In this document: in pieces, positions 37,198 through 48,737 of the stretch
How the letters are laid out: the number at the start of each line of letters is the position of its first letter
Position numbering within the stretch: position 1 is the stretch's first letter
Assembly: GCA_027405735.1 (NCBI GenBank)
Contig: JAPEHQ010000009.1
Location: 1,860,001-1,924,000 of the forward strand
DNA length: 64,000 nt
Reading direction: 5' to 3'
Source of the DNA: Mucor racemosus
Taxonomy: Eukaryota > Mucoromycota > Mucoromycetes > Mucorales > Mucoraceae
Program-made: the position numbers and the translations under genes
Notes under the pieces: model-generated
What the model saw: the letters and a program-made list of their open reading frames with translations, nothing else
The model's database searches: none
What the model was told of the DNA's origin: nothing

Positions 37198-37634
37198 TTA
37201 ATTTTTGGTGACATGATAGTTCACCAATGAATAGGTAAGCTTCGGCAACTTGTACCTAGCCAGAAGGGGATTCACATCTTGCGAAGTCTTGTAAATTTCT
37301 TGAACTTTTGCTTTTTTATTTATTGAGGGAGAGCTTCCTCGCTGAAAAAACAGACTTAAAGTTCCACCATATGCTAACTCTGCAAACTCGTAGTTGTGTA
37401 ATCGATTCATTGATCCAGTCATGACATAGTGTCCTATTCTTCCCTTATTCGAAGTTGACTCTCTTGTTATCTGAGAATACAGTTTCACGTCTTTCTGCAA
37501 GCTTGTTGCCTTTCTTTCTTTTACCAAATGTCTCCTTGATGACCACAGAATTTTTGTCTTCACCATTGGTAATGAGATTGGAATCACCTGTCGTAAAATT
37601 TCAGTCCGAGCATAATAAGATAATAAGTAATACA
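37198..37634 (-). pseudogene. 3' half of an ORF split by an LTR element
   Basis: This 145-codon minus-strand frame (EILRQVIPISLPMVK near its start, LVNYHVTKN at its end) is ordinary in composition but matches no family I know. Its first codon coincides with the edge of the 4.5-kb LTR element. Beyond the element the same frame stays open from 42177 to an ATG at 42276, so the original frame had at least about 179 codons. A further open stretch (42489-42295) may be an upstream exon. The split ORF is presumed inactive. Confidence 0.55.
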
Positions 37635-37814
37635 TGTTATATCAGAATCTAGATATAGCGCTACAGTAGTTGTATTATCAGGATATTGTTATTGTTACAC
37701 CATCAATAGCTATTGTATCACTTGATAATCTCTTCTATATATAATCTCATTCTCTACATTGAATAAAACTGCACCTTTTACTCTTGTCTAATTCTTATTA
37801 GTTTTGGTAAAACA
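37635..37814 (+). repeat. 5' LTR of the LTR3 element
   Basis: This is the left terminal repeat, identical to the right one except GATATTG for GATACTG. It is also closely related to the copy at 2710-2889. Confidence 0.92.
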
Positions 37815-37944
37815 TTTTTTTTAGACATCTATTTAAAGATAAGTTTTATTTAATGTAATCAACTGAAGAACATTTCTAATATACATCAAAGGTTAAGTAT
37901 TTGTATTGCCATCAATACATTGTACATACACTTTGCTTCAAGCT

Positions 37945-38390
37945 TAAAGCCCATTATCTCTATGGCAAAATGCAAAAGCCCATTATTTTAATGGCACATT
38001 TTATTACATATGTAAGCCCATTATTTTGTTGGCAATATGCAACCTTCCGCAATGGAAACCAATAACTCTTCTTCCATTGAAGATCGAGTCTATTTTATTC
38101 CGATTTTGCACGCGCAAATCGTTGAACTAAAAGCTGCAACAGCTAACACTATCATCTACCTTCGCGTATGATGTCTGCAACTCTTCTTTCTTGCTGAAGA
38201 ATGAGCACATTTTATTTTGATTTACGTCTGTAAATCGATGTACTATAGCTGCAATGGCTAATATCATTTACCTTCATGGGTTTTGATCTCAATTCCTTTC
38301 TCTGAAGAATCGAGTACAGTATTCCCAATTTTACACTTGAAAATCGACATAAAAAAGCTACAGCTCAACCACCATTCTGACAACCTACGT
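37945..38390 (+). repeat. Degenerate tandem repeats inside LTR3
   Basis: Three AAGCCCATTAT units occur at about 37948, 37977 and 38016. They are followed by three degenerate units of about 110 bp (38060-38390), each with an AACTCTTCTT-like start, a GAAGAATGAG-like middle and an AAATCGA-like block. Such leader repeats could be packaging or regulatory signals; this is inference. Confidence 0.5.
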
Positions 38391-41300
38391 TGCAGTGGTT
38401 AGGTTGAAAGAATCAATCATATTATATCTTCTTATTATCGGAAAATTTAGTTAGCTCAACGCTTTACAAGTAGCATGTAAATATGCTGTTTTGTTTTCTC
38501 ACTTAATTTCAATTGATCCATCCAGATCCAATTACTAATGTTTCATATTGAAATCACACCTCATCATTTGATTTTTCAACTTGCAAAAGCAACCCTACCT
38601 TTGCTGACGAGTAATCGTGAGAAGCTTATGCTATTGTTGAAGAAGATGTTCACAGCATTCTATCTCAAATTAGAGCATTTAGATTTGTTTACTCTTCATT
38701 TATTTCATTTGAATTTATCCGCTAAATTACAGCACTCCATCATTTCTATTGCACCTGGTAGTTACCTCTAGTGCATTATTATATTCCTTTTAACATCACC
38801 TCATATGCGATGAAAGGATTATCTCCACCATCGATTGCCATTTGATACATCTTTTATATAGCACATATTGCAGGCATTGTATCATTTAAAATATCAACAT
38901 TACATCATCACCAACTCTGATCCACTTCATTACCACTTAAAGGATTTATGCTCGTCCATATCACATTATAAAAGATCTTAATCTTCAATCACATATTCTT
39001 CAACATCTCTAGAATGATTAAACATTTTAAAAACAAATCGAGATTTATTGAAAACAAATTTCGTACTGATCAATCCAAAGTTAATATACCCTCATTTACG
39101 TGATAAAAAAAGCCGCCTTTAGTGGGCATCAAACAGTGAACTGATGCAAAATCGTTTATAACCTTTTCCTTCTTCCATATATCCAGCATAGCCAACAACG
39201 GCAATTGTTTTTAATCCAATCATAACAACCATCATGTGCTATCATTCAATCACACTGCTATCTACCAAATTGTTTTCGGTCAAACCTTTCTTAGGTATAC
39301 GAATATTACCCTCAGCATCATATAGCACTTTTCTGTTGTTTCTTGAACCTTATTTAGTTGTTTCTTTCGATAAATCCATATATGTACTCAAATATTACAT
39401 ATACAAGATAATCTCTAAGGAATTATACTAGTAAGATTCCCTTAAACTCGAGAAAAGGAAGGATAAAAGGTATACCTTGCAATCGCTCTCATCTAAAAAG
39501 GTCACGCGTGAGATCCTTGTTTAGATCTTGAAACGTTTGATTCAGGACGCAATGTCTATTTATAGTTTGCACAAATACATGGCATTTCAGATTTTACACT
39601 GTCATTAGCAATCCAAGTATAGTATCATAATATACATACATTTTATTATTTTCATGCTGTTTCCTTTACAAACAAAGAAATAATAATATTGGATCATCAT
39701 AAATCAGTTACAAACCATGGAACACATACAATTAAATTGTGCAAATTGATGTTTGTCACCGCCATCTAATTGAATTTTACAGTGATGCATAATAGGCAAT
39801 CAAGAGCTCACATGCATTCATGTTCTCCATATATACCTTTAAAGTACAGGGTCATGTCCATTTGTAGCTCGAAATCACAATGAAAATGAATTTTCACACT
39901 ATCCTTGAGGATGTACTACAATATTTGATAAAAAATTACCAATTACTGCTATCATATAAATTGGCATACAATCAACAGAGTTGACATGATAATTTGTTGT
40001 ATAAACTCAAATACCAAACAACAGGTATCCACACATGGAAATTTCAACTTTTCTGCGAGATTACTCGGATATATTTCACATTCGAAGTTTATCAAATTTG
40101 TCATCCTACATACATGTACACTTTCTGGTATAGTATTGTGGTCAATACACATTATTTCTCTACCTTGACTGACCAGCAAGCACCACTGATGTGTTTACTA
40201 ATGCAGTCACCGCATCATTTTCATCATTGTAAACCATAAATTCAGTTGGATCATTCCTATTAAAATTATATATTGTGTGTATATCCTACATTGCAATTGC
40301 TACCTATGTTATTGTTCAATTTGATATCCAAGAATCACATATTCTAAGTATCAATTTCTAGGCAAAGATAGCATTTACAGCCGGGACAAATAGCCTCTTC
40401 ATAAGATACACAAATGCCAGTTTCGATCAAGCTATTATTCTTGATCATCTGCTCTTCATACAAACATTTTGTCCAGCATATAATTTCTTCTTTTTGACAC
40501 GCAATATTACACTCAAGATGTAGCTGAATCTAGCCTTTAGCACTGATGTATGCATATATACTTTTGTTTTGCTACGGTTACTTCCACATCTAGAATTAAA
40601 ATCAGCAATTTAATTTATTTCACATGGATTTGCAGATGCATTTATAGCATCAATATCCAACGACCAAAGAAAGCCTGAGGTTAGCGCAAACGCAACCACT
40701 AATGGCTTACATTGTACTTCTACATTTTTCTTCATTAATGCATTTTTCGTAACCAATAATTATACAATTGCTCAATCTTCTGAATCTCTACTGCATTTAC
40801 TTTATTTCGAATTGATCAGCGAAACTAAAGTCTATGTCTTTAAATTCACTGGTTGTTTTACTTGCAATTCTAATCAAATCATCCCATATGATGGTATAAT
40901 ATAACTTTGTTGAATTAAATTGACATGAATATACCACATCATATTGCCGTACCTGCCAATATGCATTATTGTATTGCTTCCAAAGCCAATGTCGTTAATA
41001 GAAAATACATTTAGTTATCCTACATTTAGCTATAGCTCCAGAATTGTAGTTCACATGAACGCATTTCTTGCATTCGCGTCAATCCACCATTCGATTATTA
41101 CCCTGATTTTGGCTCGCTACCAAATTCATTACGTAACAATCTAGAGGGGGCACATTCATATGATAAACACTCACACAAATTAATTGCTATACATTATCAA
41201 TACACATCATACCATCATCACAACATTACACATATTAATTCAACGTAAAAAGCATGTTTGAAGTACTAAATTTATCAAGCTCAACGTCAAATGCAACATA

Positions 41301-41991
41301 AAGGAATCATAATATTTTTACTGCAGCTATTCCTAAATTATTATTACCAAACAACACCGCCATATAATGTATATATACCAACACCACGTTTAACTGCATA
41401 AGCTTAGCTACACACTACAATTAACCTCATACATAAATGGCATACTTGTGTTGACACATTCACGCTCAATTTAACGCTCATCGCAACATTCAAATCATTA
41501 CATCCTTCCTCAAATTTATGTTTATTTGTTCTCGAACGGTCTGTCTGGTTTACAATGCTTTTGCTACATGGTCTGTTCTCTTCACCAAAACAGAGCTCAA
41601 CAGCCTTCATTAAGCTGACGATACACATATCACCACACTTCACATGTATCAACATTTCAAAACTATCAAGCAATCAATTTTCACACACATGTCCAACAAA
41701 GACCAACCAAGAACATTTACAGCTACATGATATACCTTTTTCCTGAATTGAATTTTTCCTTTATTCAAGGTTTTACAAATTAGGTTTTTTAATGGTTATC
41801 AGATCAGCTCTTTACATCTTATCAGATCAACAACAATCAAGCATCAAATCATCTCTTTTTTTCTTTTCTTTTTCTTTTTTTCTTTTTTTTCAAGTTTTAT
41901 CGCATTAGTAAGATCAAACCATCAACTACACCATTCCAGCTTACGCATCATCCTACATTTTCAATATAGTCTGTATGCTGGCCCGAGGTAG

Positions 41992-42171
41992 TGTTATATC
42001 AGAATCTAGATATAGCGCTACAGTAGTTGTATTATCAGGATACTGTTATTGTTACACCATCAATAGCTATTGTATCACTTGATAATCTCTTCTATATATA
42101 ATCTCATTCTCTACATTGAATAAAACTGCACCTTTTACTCTTGTCTAATTCTTATTAGTTTTGGTAAAACA
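41992..42171 (+). repeat. 3' LTR of the LTR3 element
   Basis: This is the right terminal repeat, followed by the ATACA target duplication and then the continuation of the split minus-strand ORF. Confidence 0.92.
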
Positions 42172-42176
42172 ATACA

Positions 42177-42489
42177 TGTTATATCTACACTTACATAAAT
42201 CATCATGCAAGTCGGAAAAGTAACAGGCAAACGACTCCTTCACCAATTTTCTCATCGTCGATATTCTGCCATACATATTTGTAAATCATATATTTCAGTT
42301 TGAGGTTTGCTCTGTTGTTGTATTGTCGTATTCATCTGCATGCATTCTTTTTGCATCAGAAGGGAAGAGGTCGTTCTCATCATGAACATTTGGATAGGTT
42401 CTTACACCCACCACATTCATTTTCAAATTGACAAAAGCTCTTGTATGATCTTTGTTCATATAGCCGTACACATTCATAGAGCCTACCAA
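42177..42489 (-). pseudogene. 5' half of the split ORF and a possible upstream exon
   Basis: The frame 42276-42177 joins in phase to 37634-37198 once the element and one ATACA are left out of account. Just upstream, 42489-42295 is open in another frame (GSMNVYGYMNKDH), and a TGA separates the two. An intron between them is possible, but no confident splice pair was chosen. The function is unknown. Confidence 0.4.
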
Positions 42490-43140
42490 TTATGTTTTAA
42501 TAAAAAGAAAGTTTAGCCTTATCTAATGCAGGTATTTACCAATAAAATGGTGTCTACTTCTTTTAGTAAAGAACCTCAAGAAATAATACATCAAGGCGTA
42601 ATTAGCCACAAAGGGGTTTGGCCTGAGTCCAGAGTCAGTTCCTTTGGCTTGCAGGCTAAGGCTTCTTCCAAGGATTCTAAACTGTATCTCATCAGTACGA
42701 GGTTGACAGTCTGTGAGCTCTCCTAAAATATTATATAATTAAGATGAATGAAAATTTGGCATTCGAAGATCTTCTCCTGTCTTTTTATATTCCCAAATCT
42801 CCCGGTAAAGCGACGGGGGTATCATGCGTGATTAACGGAATTAGGGCGTACGTTACTCGGTGTCGAGAACAGCTTTAAGAACGCACGTGCAGCATATTTT
42901 ATAATTTATACCCACTGATATTTCCTGATTGCATTTGGATGAGAGGCAGTCGTTTTTGATATAAAACTTTATACCATTGAAATAGCCCTTTCCTACATGT
43001 AGCAGCGCGCCCTTCGTTTACTATGTTTAACGATGAAAAGGAAGGTAAATAACTTCTCCAGAGCAAGAGGTTGCATCCATTAGGAACAGGGCAGTAACGT
43101 AATCATTTTGCATGATAAAAAATGTGCAAACTCTCCAACT
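42490..43140. other. Unassigned, somewhat GC-richer region
   Basis: The part 42780-42900 is richer in GC and CG dinucleotides than its surroundings (GCGACGGGGGTATC, GTGTCGAGAACAG). A 66-codon plus ORF at 42526 has no recognised family. I compared the GC patch with 5S and tRNA patterns and found no convincing match. Confidence 0.35.
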
Positions 43141-43149
43141 TTTCAATGA

Positions 43150-43530
43150 ATTATGATATATTAGAAGTTTACCCAGATGTAGAAATCCAGGAACAACTAT
43201 TGAAATTCAACATAATAACATGACATTTAGTAACTCATACTAAATGTCATACATAATTACTAGCATTAACAGCGACTATCAGGAATCATCCAGAAACACT
43301 TGGCAACAATGAAACATAAGCAATCCTACATCTTATCCAAATGATACAACCACAGCAGATTCCCAATTCCACAGATTTCATTGTATATGATTTGGGAACA
43401 AATTATTATCAAGTACCTCAATACCCGGCAATTCATTAATAATATTAATAATCATATAACTATCTAGAAAACATATAAATATGAAGCATCAATGGATTAA
43501 TAAAATGTATCTTTTAGCAGAGTACTTTCA
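43150..43530 (+). mobile_element. LTR-like repeat, family LTR4 (copy 1)
   Basis: It shares collinear blocks with 48740-49420: TTGAAATTCAACAT, then TTTAGTA-ACT-ATACTAAATG, then a CCGG-AA block before TTAATAATATTAA-like sequence. A TATAAATATG box followed by AATAAAATG is near the end. The layout is LTR-like, but the TG/CA limits are not fixed. Confidence 0.4.
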
Positions 43531-43539
43531 TATTAGTAT

Positions 43540-43612
43540 CTTTAGATATAACACGACGTATTGATACTGTAGAAGGTCATAACGTATGATACTAGGTGGA
43601 ATACAACAAAGT
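43540..43612 (+). repeat. 3' end fragment of LTR2
   Basis: The fragment has CTGTAGAAGGTCATAACGTA, ACTAGGTGG and AATACAACA, matching the last 70 bp of the LTR at 900-1431. It abuts the next TIR-family piece. Confidence 0.55.
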
Positions 43613-43614
43613 AG

Positions 43615-44897
43615 ATATAAATATCATTGCCTTCAATTTGATCTGGTAATTAAGAAATACGTCCAACAATACAGCAGTAAATAATGATGTTTGTTCTTAG
43701 AATGCGGTTAAATGAAAATATCTGTCTCTAATATAGGCTGCTACATATAATAAAAATATTATTCCCTTATGTTAGCATGCGTATTCAGATAAAAGAAAAG
43801 AATACCAGCATGATAGTCTGATATGCCTTATCAAATGGTGAATATATCCTTGGAATATGAAAACAAAGAGAGAGAAACAACACATGTAGAAAAGGATTTT
43901 CAAGGCTTTACATTATTCAGCGCAATTAAAACCTGCTAAATTGCACATTTCAGCCAATGTAAAAGTAGCATTACAGCGCATGAACCATCAATTAAATAAA
44001 GTATACCATACCTGTCATCATAGAAACATAATACATTTTTCCACCAGAAATCCCGTCTGTCATATCATTCATTAAAAAATTGCAAAAGCGAGCCCCTAGA
44101 GCAACGCCGTAATTGAGCATAGCAAGATTTAATGGCTGCTAAGTCCCTTATACCATGATACTGTATGTCTAAGTTTTAAATGAAAAAGCGTCTTTTTAAC
44201 ATTTATTATAGTTAACCACGTATGGTCTGAAAATTCAGACTTTGTAGCGGACATTTTCGGGGCTCATTTTATCCTTACCAACACTCATGATTTTGATCAA
44301 AAAACAGAGAAATCAATTTTTGAAACCAAAATCAACGTTTAAATATACTACATTAGGAGACAAAATTGTAGGCATAGCCAATACGCATTTGATAAAAGTT
44401 TAATATTAAATGTTAAGTAATGAAACTTTGCACTTTTGCCCCAAAAACGGATTTTTGGTTAAAGAATTTTCATGTAATATTTTGCAATAAAAATGTTTGT
44501 TATTTTTTATTGAGCAAATAGAGCGCTAAACTCTGTATATGTGCATATTTTTTGCTTTTATAATTGGTAGTATAATTAACTCTAAATTTGCAAAACCAGA
44601 AAAAAAATTAAAAAATGTCAAAATTGATGATCTGGACAAAAATAATTTTCTAAATTAATATTCCGCTTATAAGCCTTGTAAGTCTTAAAAATAAGAGATT
44701 TTATAATACTTGAGAACTTTTTCAAGAATTAATGATCCTGTACCCACTTGATTCAAGCTTATTACTGTAAAAATTTATATATGTTAATATTGTGTGGTAG
44801 TTTATTTGATGATAATATAGTCTTGCTTTAAAAGTATTGTGTTAGAGGTGATTTATATTGAGTTTTATTCTTACCTCTCCAATATTATAAGCATAAA
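43615..44897 (+). mobile_element. TIR-family piece, left portion, cut by LTR1
   Basis: It follows copy 2 from about 13430 to 14690 and ends exactly at the LTR1 boundary (GCATAAA before TGATTTATC). That is the same internal site that carries the solo LTR at 36069 in the inverted piece. The two pieces therefore probably descend from one LTR1-bearing ancestor. Confidence 0.65.
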
Positions 44898-45194
44898 TGA
44901 TTTATCGAAAGATAAATCGTATAAAATTAATCAAATGAAAAAGTACCGTTTTATTATGAGCTTCTAGAGGGGGTTTATATATTAATTGAATGAGTGTATT
45001 AAATGTGAGTGATAATATAATTAGAATGAGCATTTGGATATTGTGTGGATATATTGGAATTATGCTTCTATGATTCAATAGTAGCATGATGATAGACGCA
45101 TGAAATATGACCTTGCTTGACTTGCATGTTGAACATCATGGTTTGACAGATGTTCTAAATTAGTAATTCGGTGATTCCTAATTCTGATAGATCA
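44898..45194 (-). repeat. 3' LTR of the LTR1 element
   Basis: TG...CA ended 297-bp repeat in minus orientation. In element sense it is preceded by a short GCGGGGTAA purine patch that may be the polypurine tract. Confidence 0.8.
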
Positions 45195-47227
45195 TTACCC
45201 CGCATCAACGTAAGAAGTACGTGGTATTGAATGGAATTATTATGTTGCCTTCTTGAAGATAAACCGTGAAAAAAAAAGAAAAAAAAAGATACAAGTCTTG
45301 TTGATGTATTCTTCTTGTTATGGTATAATATAACTTGCTAGTTTGCTTGGTAAATATTCTGGATGCTTGATATACTATGATTTCTTGTTGATGGATATAT
45401 TGAATAGATATTTGCCAGTAAAAAACCTCTATGCATTCACAAACCTTGAAGGAAAAAATGAAATGCAGTTTGCAAGGAAAAAGGCAGAATCTTTTTCTAT
45501 AATCCATTTTCTGATAACAGCAACTAAACGTGCTTACTTTCCTCTACTAAATAATCTTTCTTAATATATATATTTTATAAACTGATTAATTTTAGTTAAA
45601 GATCTAATTGAAATCAAAGCTTCTAGTACTTGATTCAATTCTTAATTTAAATGTGGATTGAATTTTTTAAGTTTTCCGAACTTCTGTTTCTTGATCTGAT
45701 AATTTGTTTTAGTGCACTGACCTCTAATTGTATATGTGTTTTTGTATTGCATTATATCGCGTCTATGTATTTTGTATACAATATACAAATGCATCTATTC
45801 TAATGCCTCTAAATTCTATACTGTATTCAGTTCCTTTTTCTGCTTTCTTTGTTAACAATATAGATGTCATTCTATTGTAACCTTTTGAAGATACATTTCG
45901 TATGACTTTTTAAAACTAAAGAATCCTTCTAAATTTGATCCTTCACCACAACAGCTTAATAAATATGATTGTGAACTGAATTCAATTTGATACTTTTTGG
46001 GTAGACAATATCCATGTCTTCCTTCATTTACATCTAATAATGTTCCTTTACTTAGTTGCTCAATATTGTCCTTTTAAATAAACTTCTATGATCCCATTTC
46101 TCATCTTCTATTTTTTATTATAGTTCTTCTAGCCGTACTAATATGAATATTTTTCCAGGAACTTCTTCTTTTGCTGTATCAATTTATTTGTAATTCCAAT
46201 TTTATTGCCTATTACGAATACACTTCTAATTCTACAATAAAATCTTCTTCTGTTGTATTAACTTCTATATTTGCAATTCCAATTTTATTGCCTTTTACAA
46301 ATACACTACTCCTAAGTCTACAATAACAACATCTTTTGTTGTATTAACAATTTGATTGTTTTGTGCCAACATGTGTATTTACTATTATATAATTTTACTG
46401 CTGAATCATCTATTGTACCAATTAATTATACTCTGTTTTACAATCTTCTTCTGTTCCATTGTTGATAAACTTTTGTTTCCACTTATAACAGCTCTTTTAA
46501 CCCTATCGCCACTCTCCACCAACTGTTTTTATACAAAATGTTTAAAAAACGACGAGAAAATATTGCCTAGAATACTACGTTTAGCAACAATAGGTGTAGC
46601 GACGTCTAGTGCTAATTCTGGGCTTTCGAAACGGGATTATTTCTTTAAGATACTAATCTACTGGAAACAACAACAACAAATTCTGTTCTCTGAGGAACAA
46701 ACGAAGTTATTTATCCACCACCATTCCCTGGTAATATATATGTGGAAAACAACTGTTTAACTGTCTTTGGTACTACCCTAATTCCTTCTTACTGAATGGG
46801 AAAATGTTTTCTATTAATATAATCACTTCATCTCTTTTGACTCAATACAACTATGCCTCATCGCTTTAAAAATACTCTGTGCTATTTGCTATAGCCTTAT
46901 CTTTTGCTTTTGCTTTGCTATCATCTAATAAATCATACGATTTATGAATAGACCTTACTTCTATAATATATCTCACAACTACTAACATAAGTTTTGGCTA
47001 ATATTAATTATGCATTATATGGTGCTTTATAGATTATAGCAGATATTATAAGCTATTCAAATATGCTGCAATAATTTATTGTATTTATTTGATGGGATAA
47101 ATACTAATCCATTCACACATGTAGGATTTAAATTGCTAAAATATTGCGCATCTCCATCTTGTCTCTACAATTATTGTATATATATTTCAATTTTCCAACT
47201 TTTATTATATCACATAATGTGATATAA
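45195..47227. other. Non-coding interior of the LTR1 element
   Basis: These 2 kb separate gag from the 3' LTR. The plus strand is rich in C and T and poor in G. The 134-codon plus ORF at 46356 has no family signature and runs antisense to gag, so I regard it as chance. Confidence 0.5.
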
Positions 47228-47231
47228 ATAT

Positions 47232-48408
47232 CTACTAGTACTTCAATTTTTTATCTTCAATGGAGAGAGCAGCAAAAGTCATCTGGGAGTCATCATCTTC
47301 ATAGGTATCCATATCGTCGTCTATGGGTTCTATTGCCATAGATGCAGTATTGTTTTCTATCTTTTTACCAATCTTTTGTAAGTCTTCTTGCTTGCATTCA
47401 TGTCCAGGCTTGAAATTGGGAGCCTTGCACTTGTGACAAATTCGCACATTCGATCCAAATTTCTTCCGTGCCTTATCAATCCTGCTCTTGATGTCAGGGG
47501 CAACAGACAATCCTTCTCCGAATGACTAGTCAATCCTGGATGATATTTACACGACAATTTTTTGTAACTTCCTCTAATTCATCAGGTAATGACTTAAATA
47601 AATATCTAACCAAACAATCTTCTTCGTCTTTGATTTCAGCAACTACTTTCAGTTCATGAAATTCTTCAATGAATTTGCCAAACAATTCTTTTTTGTTATA
47701 CAACATATTTTCCAGTTTTTCACGAGCTTCTTCTTTGACATCGGCCTGACTACGACCATACTTCTTTAAAACTTCTTTCTTAAAATCTGCCCAAGTGATT
47801 ACACCTTGCTTTTCTAGTTGGGTTGCATACCATCGAGCCATGCCAGTGGATAGACGAGCAGGAACCAACCGACGCCAATTTTCTTCAACACTCAATCGAT
47901 GAGCATCCATGACTCTTTCAAAATGAGCCAAACAATCTTCGATATTAAGAAATACAGGTTTTCTCTTGTGGAAAACATGGCCTTTCCATTGGAAATATGG
48001 TGTTTCCGTTGGTACCATGGTATTTTCAGCAGAACACAACAAGTTGAAACTTTTCTTAGCTACTTCTAACTTCCGAGTTGCAACACCAAGATTCTGTGCT
48101 TCTGTTGAATCTTCGTCGCACCCAATACCAGTAATAGTAGCATAATAAACTTCTAACTTGAGACGATCAATTTCTTCGAGTAAAAATAATCGCTCTTTGC
48201 TATTTAAGCCGACTTGCAGCTTAAACCCATTACTGGTTTTGTCATCTAATGAAGACTTACTCTGCCCACCAGTAGCAGATGCTTGGACTTGCGGATCAAC
48301 TTCCATTGGACTAGCCAGAGGGATACTTGCACCTGGAATACCAGTAGGAGATTTACCGTCAGCACTTGTTGTGGAATCAGAGGAAGAGGATCTTGTATGG
48401 ATTGTCAT
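47232..48408 (-). CDS. Retrotransposon Gag, Ty3/Gypsy type, frame-shifted
   Basis: The main frame (48408-47530, 292 codons) starts with a Ser/Thr/Pro-rich segment. It then has a Retrotrans_gag capsid-like region (WKGHVFHKRK, IEDCLAHFERVMDA, ARWYATQLE, WADFKKEVLKKYG, FHELKVVAEI). The nucleic-acid-binding part is in other frames: a C-x2-H-x6-H-x4-C knuckle (CKYHPG...HSEKDC, -1 frame from 47557) and a C-x2-C-x9-H-x2-C-like motif (CHKCKAPNFKPGHEC, a third frame, about 47512-47235). A slippery heptamer A-AAA-AAT (47563-47557) sits at the first change. The second change lacks one, so at least one real frameshift has accumulated. Confidence 0.8.
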
Positions 48409-48437
48409 AATAAAACGATTAATAGAGATTGAAAAAA

Positions 48438-48737
48438 TGATTTATCGAAAGGTAAATTGTATAAAATTAATCAAATGAAAAAGTACCGTTTTATTATGAG
48501 CTTCTAGAGGGGGTTTGTATACTAATTGAATAAGTGTATTAAATAATGTGAGTGATAATATAATTAGAATGAGCATTTGAATATTGTGTGGATATATTGG
48601 AATCATGCTTCTATGATTCAATAGTAGCATGATGATAGACGCATGGAATGTGACCTTGCTTGACTTGCATGTTGAACATCATGGTTTGACAGATGTTCTA
48701 AATTAGTAATTCGGTAATTCCTAATTCTGATAGATCA
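48438..48737 (-). repeat. 5' LTR of the LTR1 element
   Basis: TG...CA ended 300-bp repeat in minus orientation. It carries GTATACTAATTG-like promoter sequence and TTTTATTATGAGC (AATAAA on the sense strand). No clear tRNA-complementary primer site follows it. Confidence 0.82.

Larger units (their letters stand above)
37635..42171 (+). mobile_element. Complete non-coding LTR element (LTR3), 4537 bp
   Basis: Two 180-bp LTRs at 37635-37814 and 41992-42171 differ at one base, and ATACA flanks the element on both sides (37630-37634 and 42172-42176). The LTRs begin TGTTATATC and end GTAAAACA, with a TATATATAA box and AATAAA. The 4.2-kb interior has no ORF above 90 codons and no reverse transcriptase, integrase or gag remnant that I can see. 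It is a LARD-like non-autonomous element that must be moved by another element's proteins. No TGG-type primer-binding site follows the 5' LTR directly. A GAGGTAG purine patch precedes the 3' LTR. Near-identical LTRs imply recent insertion. Confidence 0.9.
44898..48737 (-). mobile_element. LTR1 retrotransposon with gag but no pol, 3840 bp
   Basis: Two inverted-orientation LTRs (44898-45194 and 48438-48737) are about 96% alike by eye. The gag start codon lies 29 bp inside the 5' LTR (48408). After gag, the interior 45195-47227 is pyrimidine-rich on the plus strand and has no protease, reverse transcriptase, RNase H or integrase motif. No 5-bp duplication is seen (ATAAA on one side, TTTTT on the other), so one end may be rearranged. 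It would depend on another element for reverse transcription. Confidence 0.8.

Noticed and set aside
42790..42900. Possible 5S rRNA or tRNA in the GC-richer patch
   Set aside because: No internal promoter boxes or cloverleaf could be fitted on either strand.
46356..46760. 134-codon plus ORF inside the LTR1 element
   Set aside because: Antisense to gag orientation, no motif, low-complexity hydrophobic composition.
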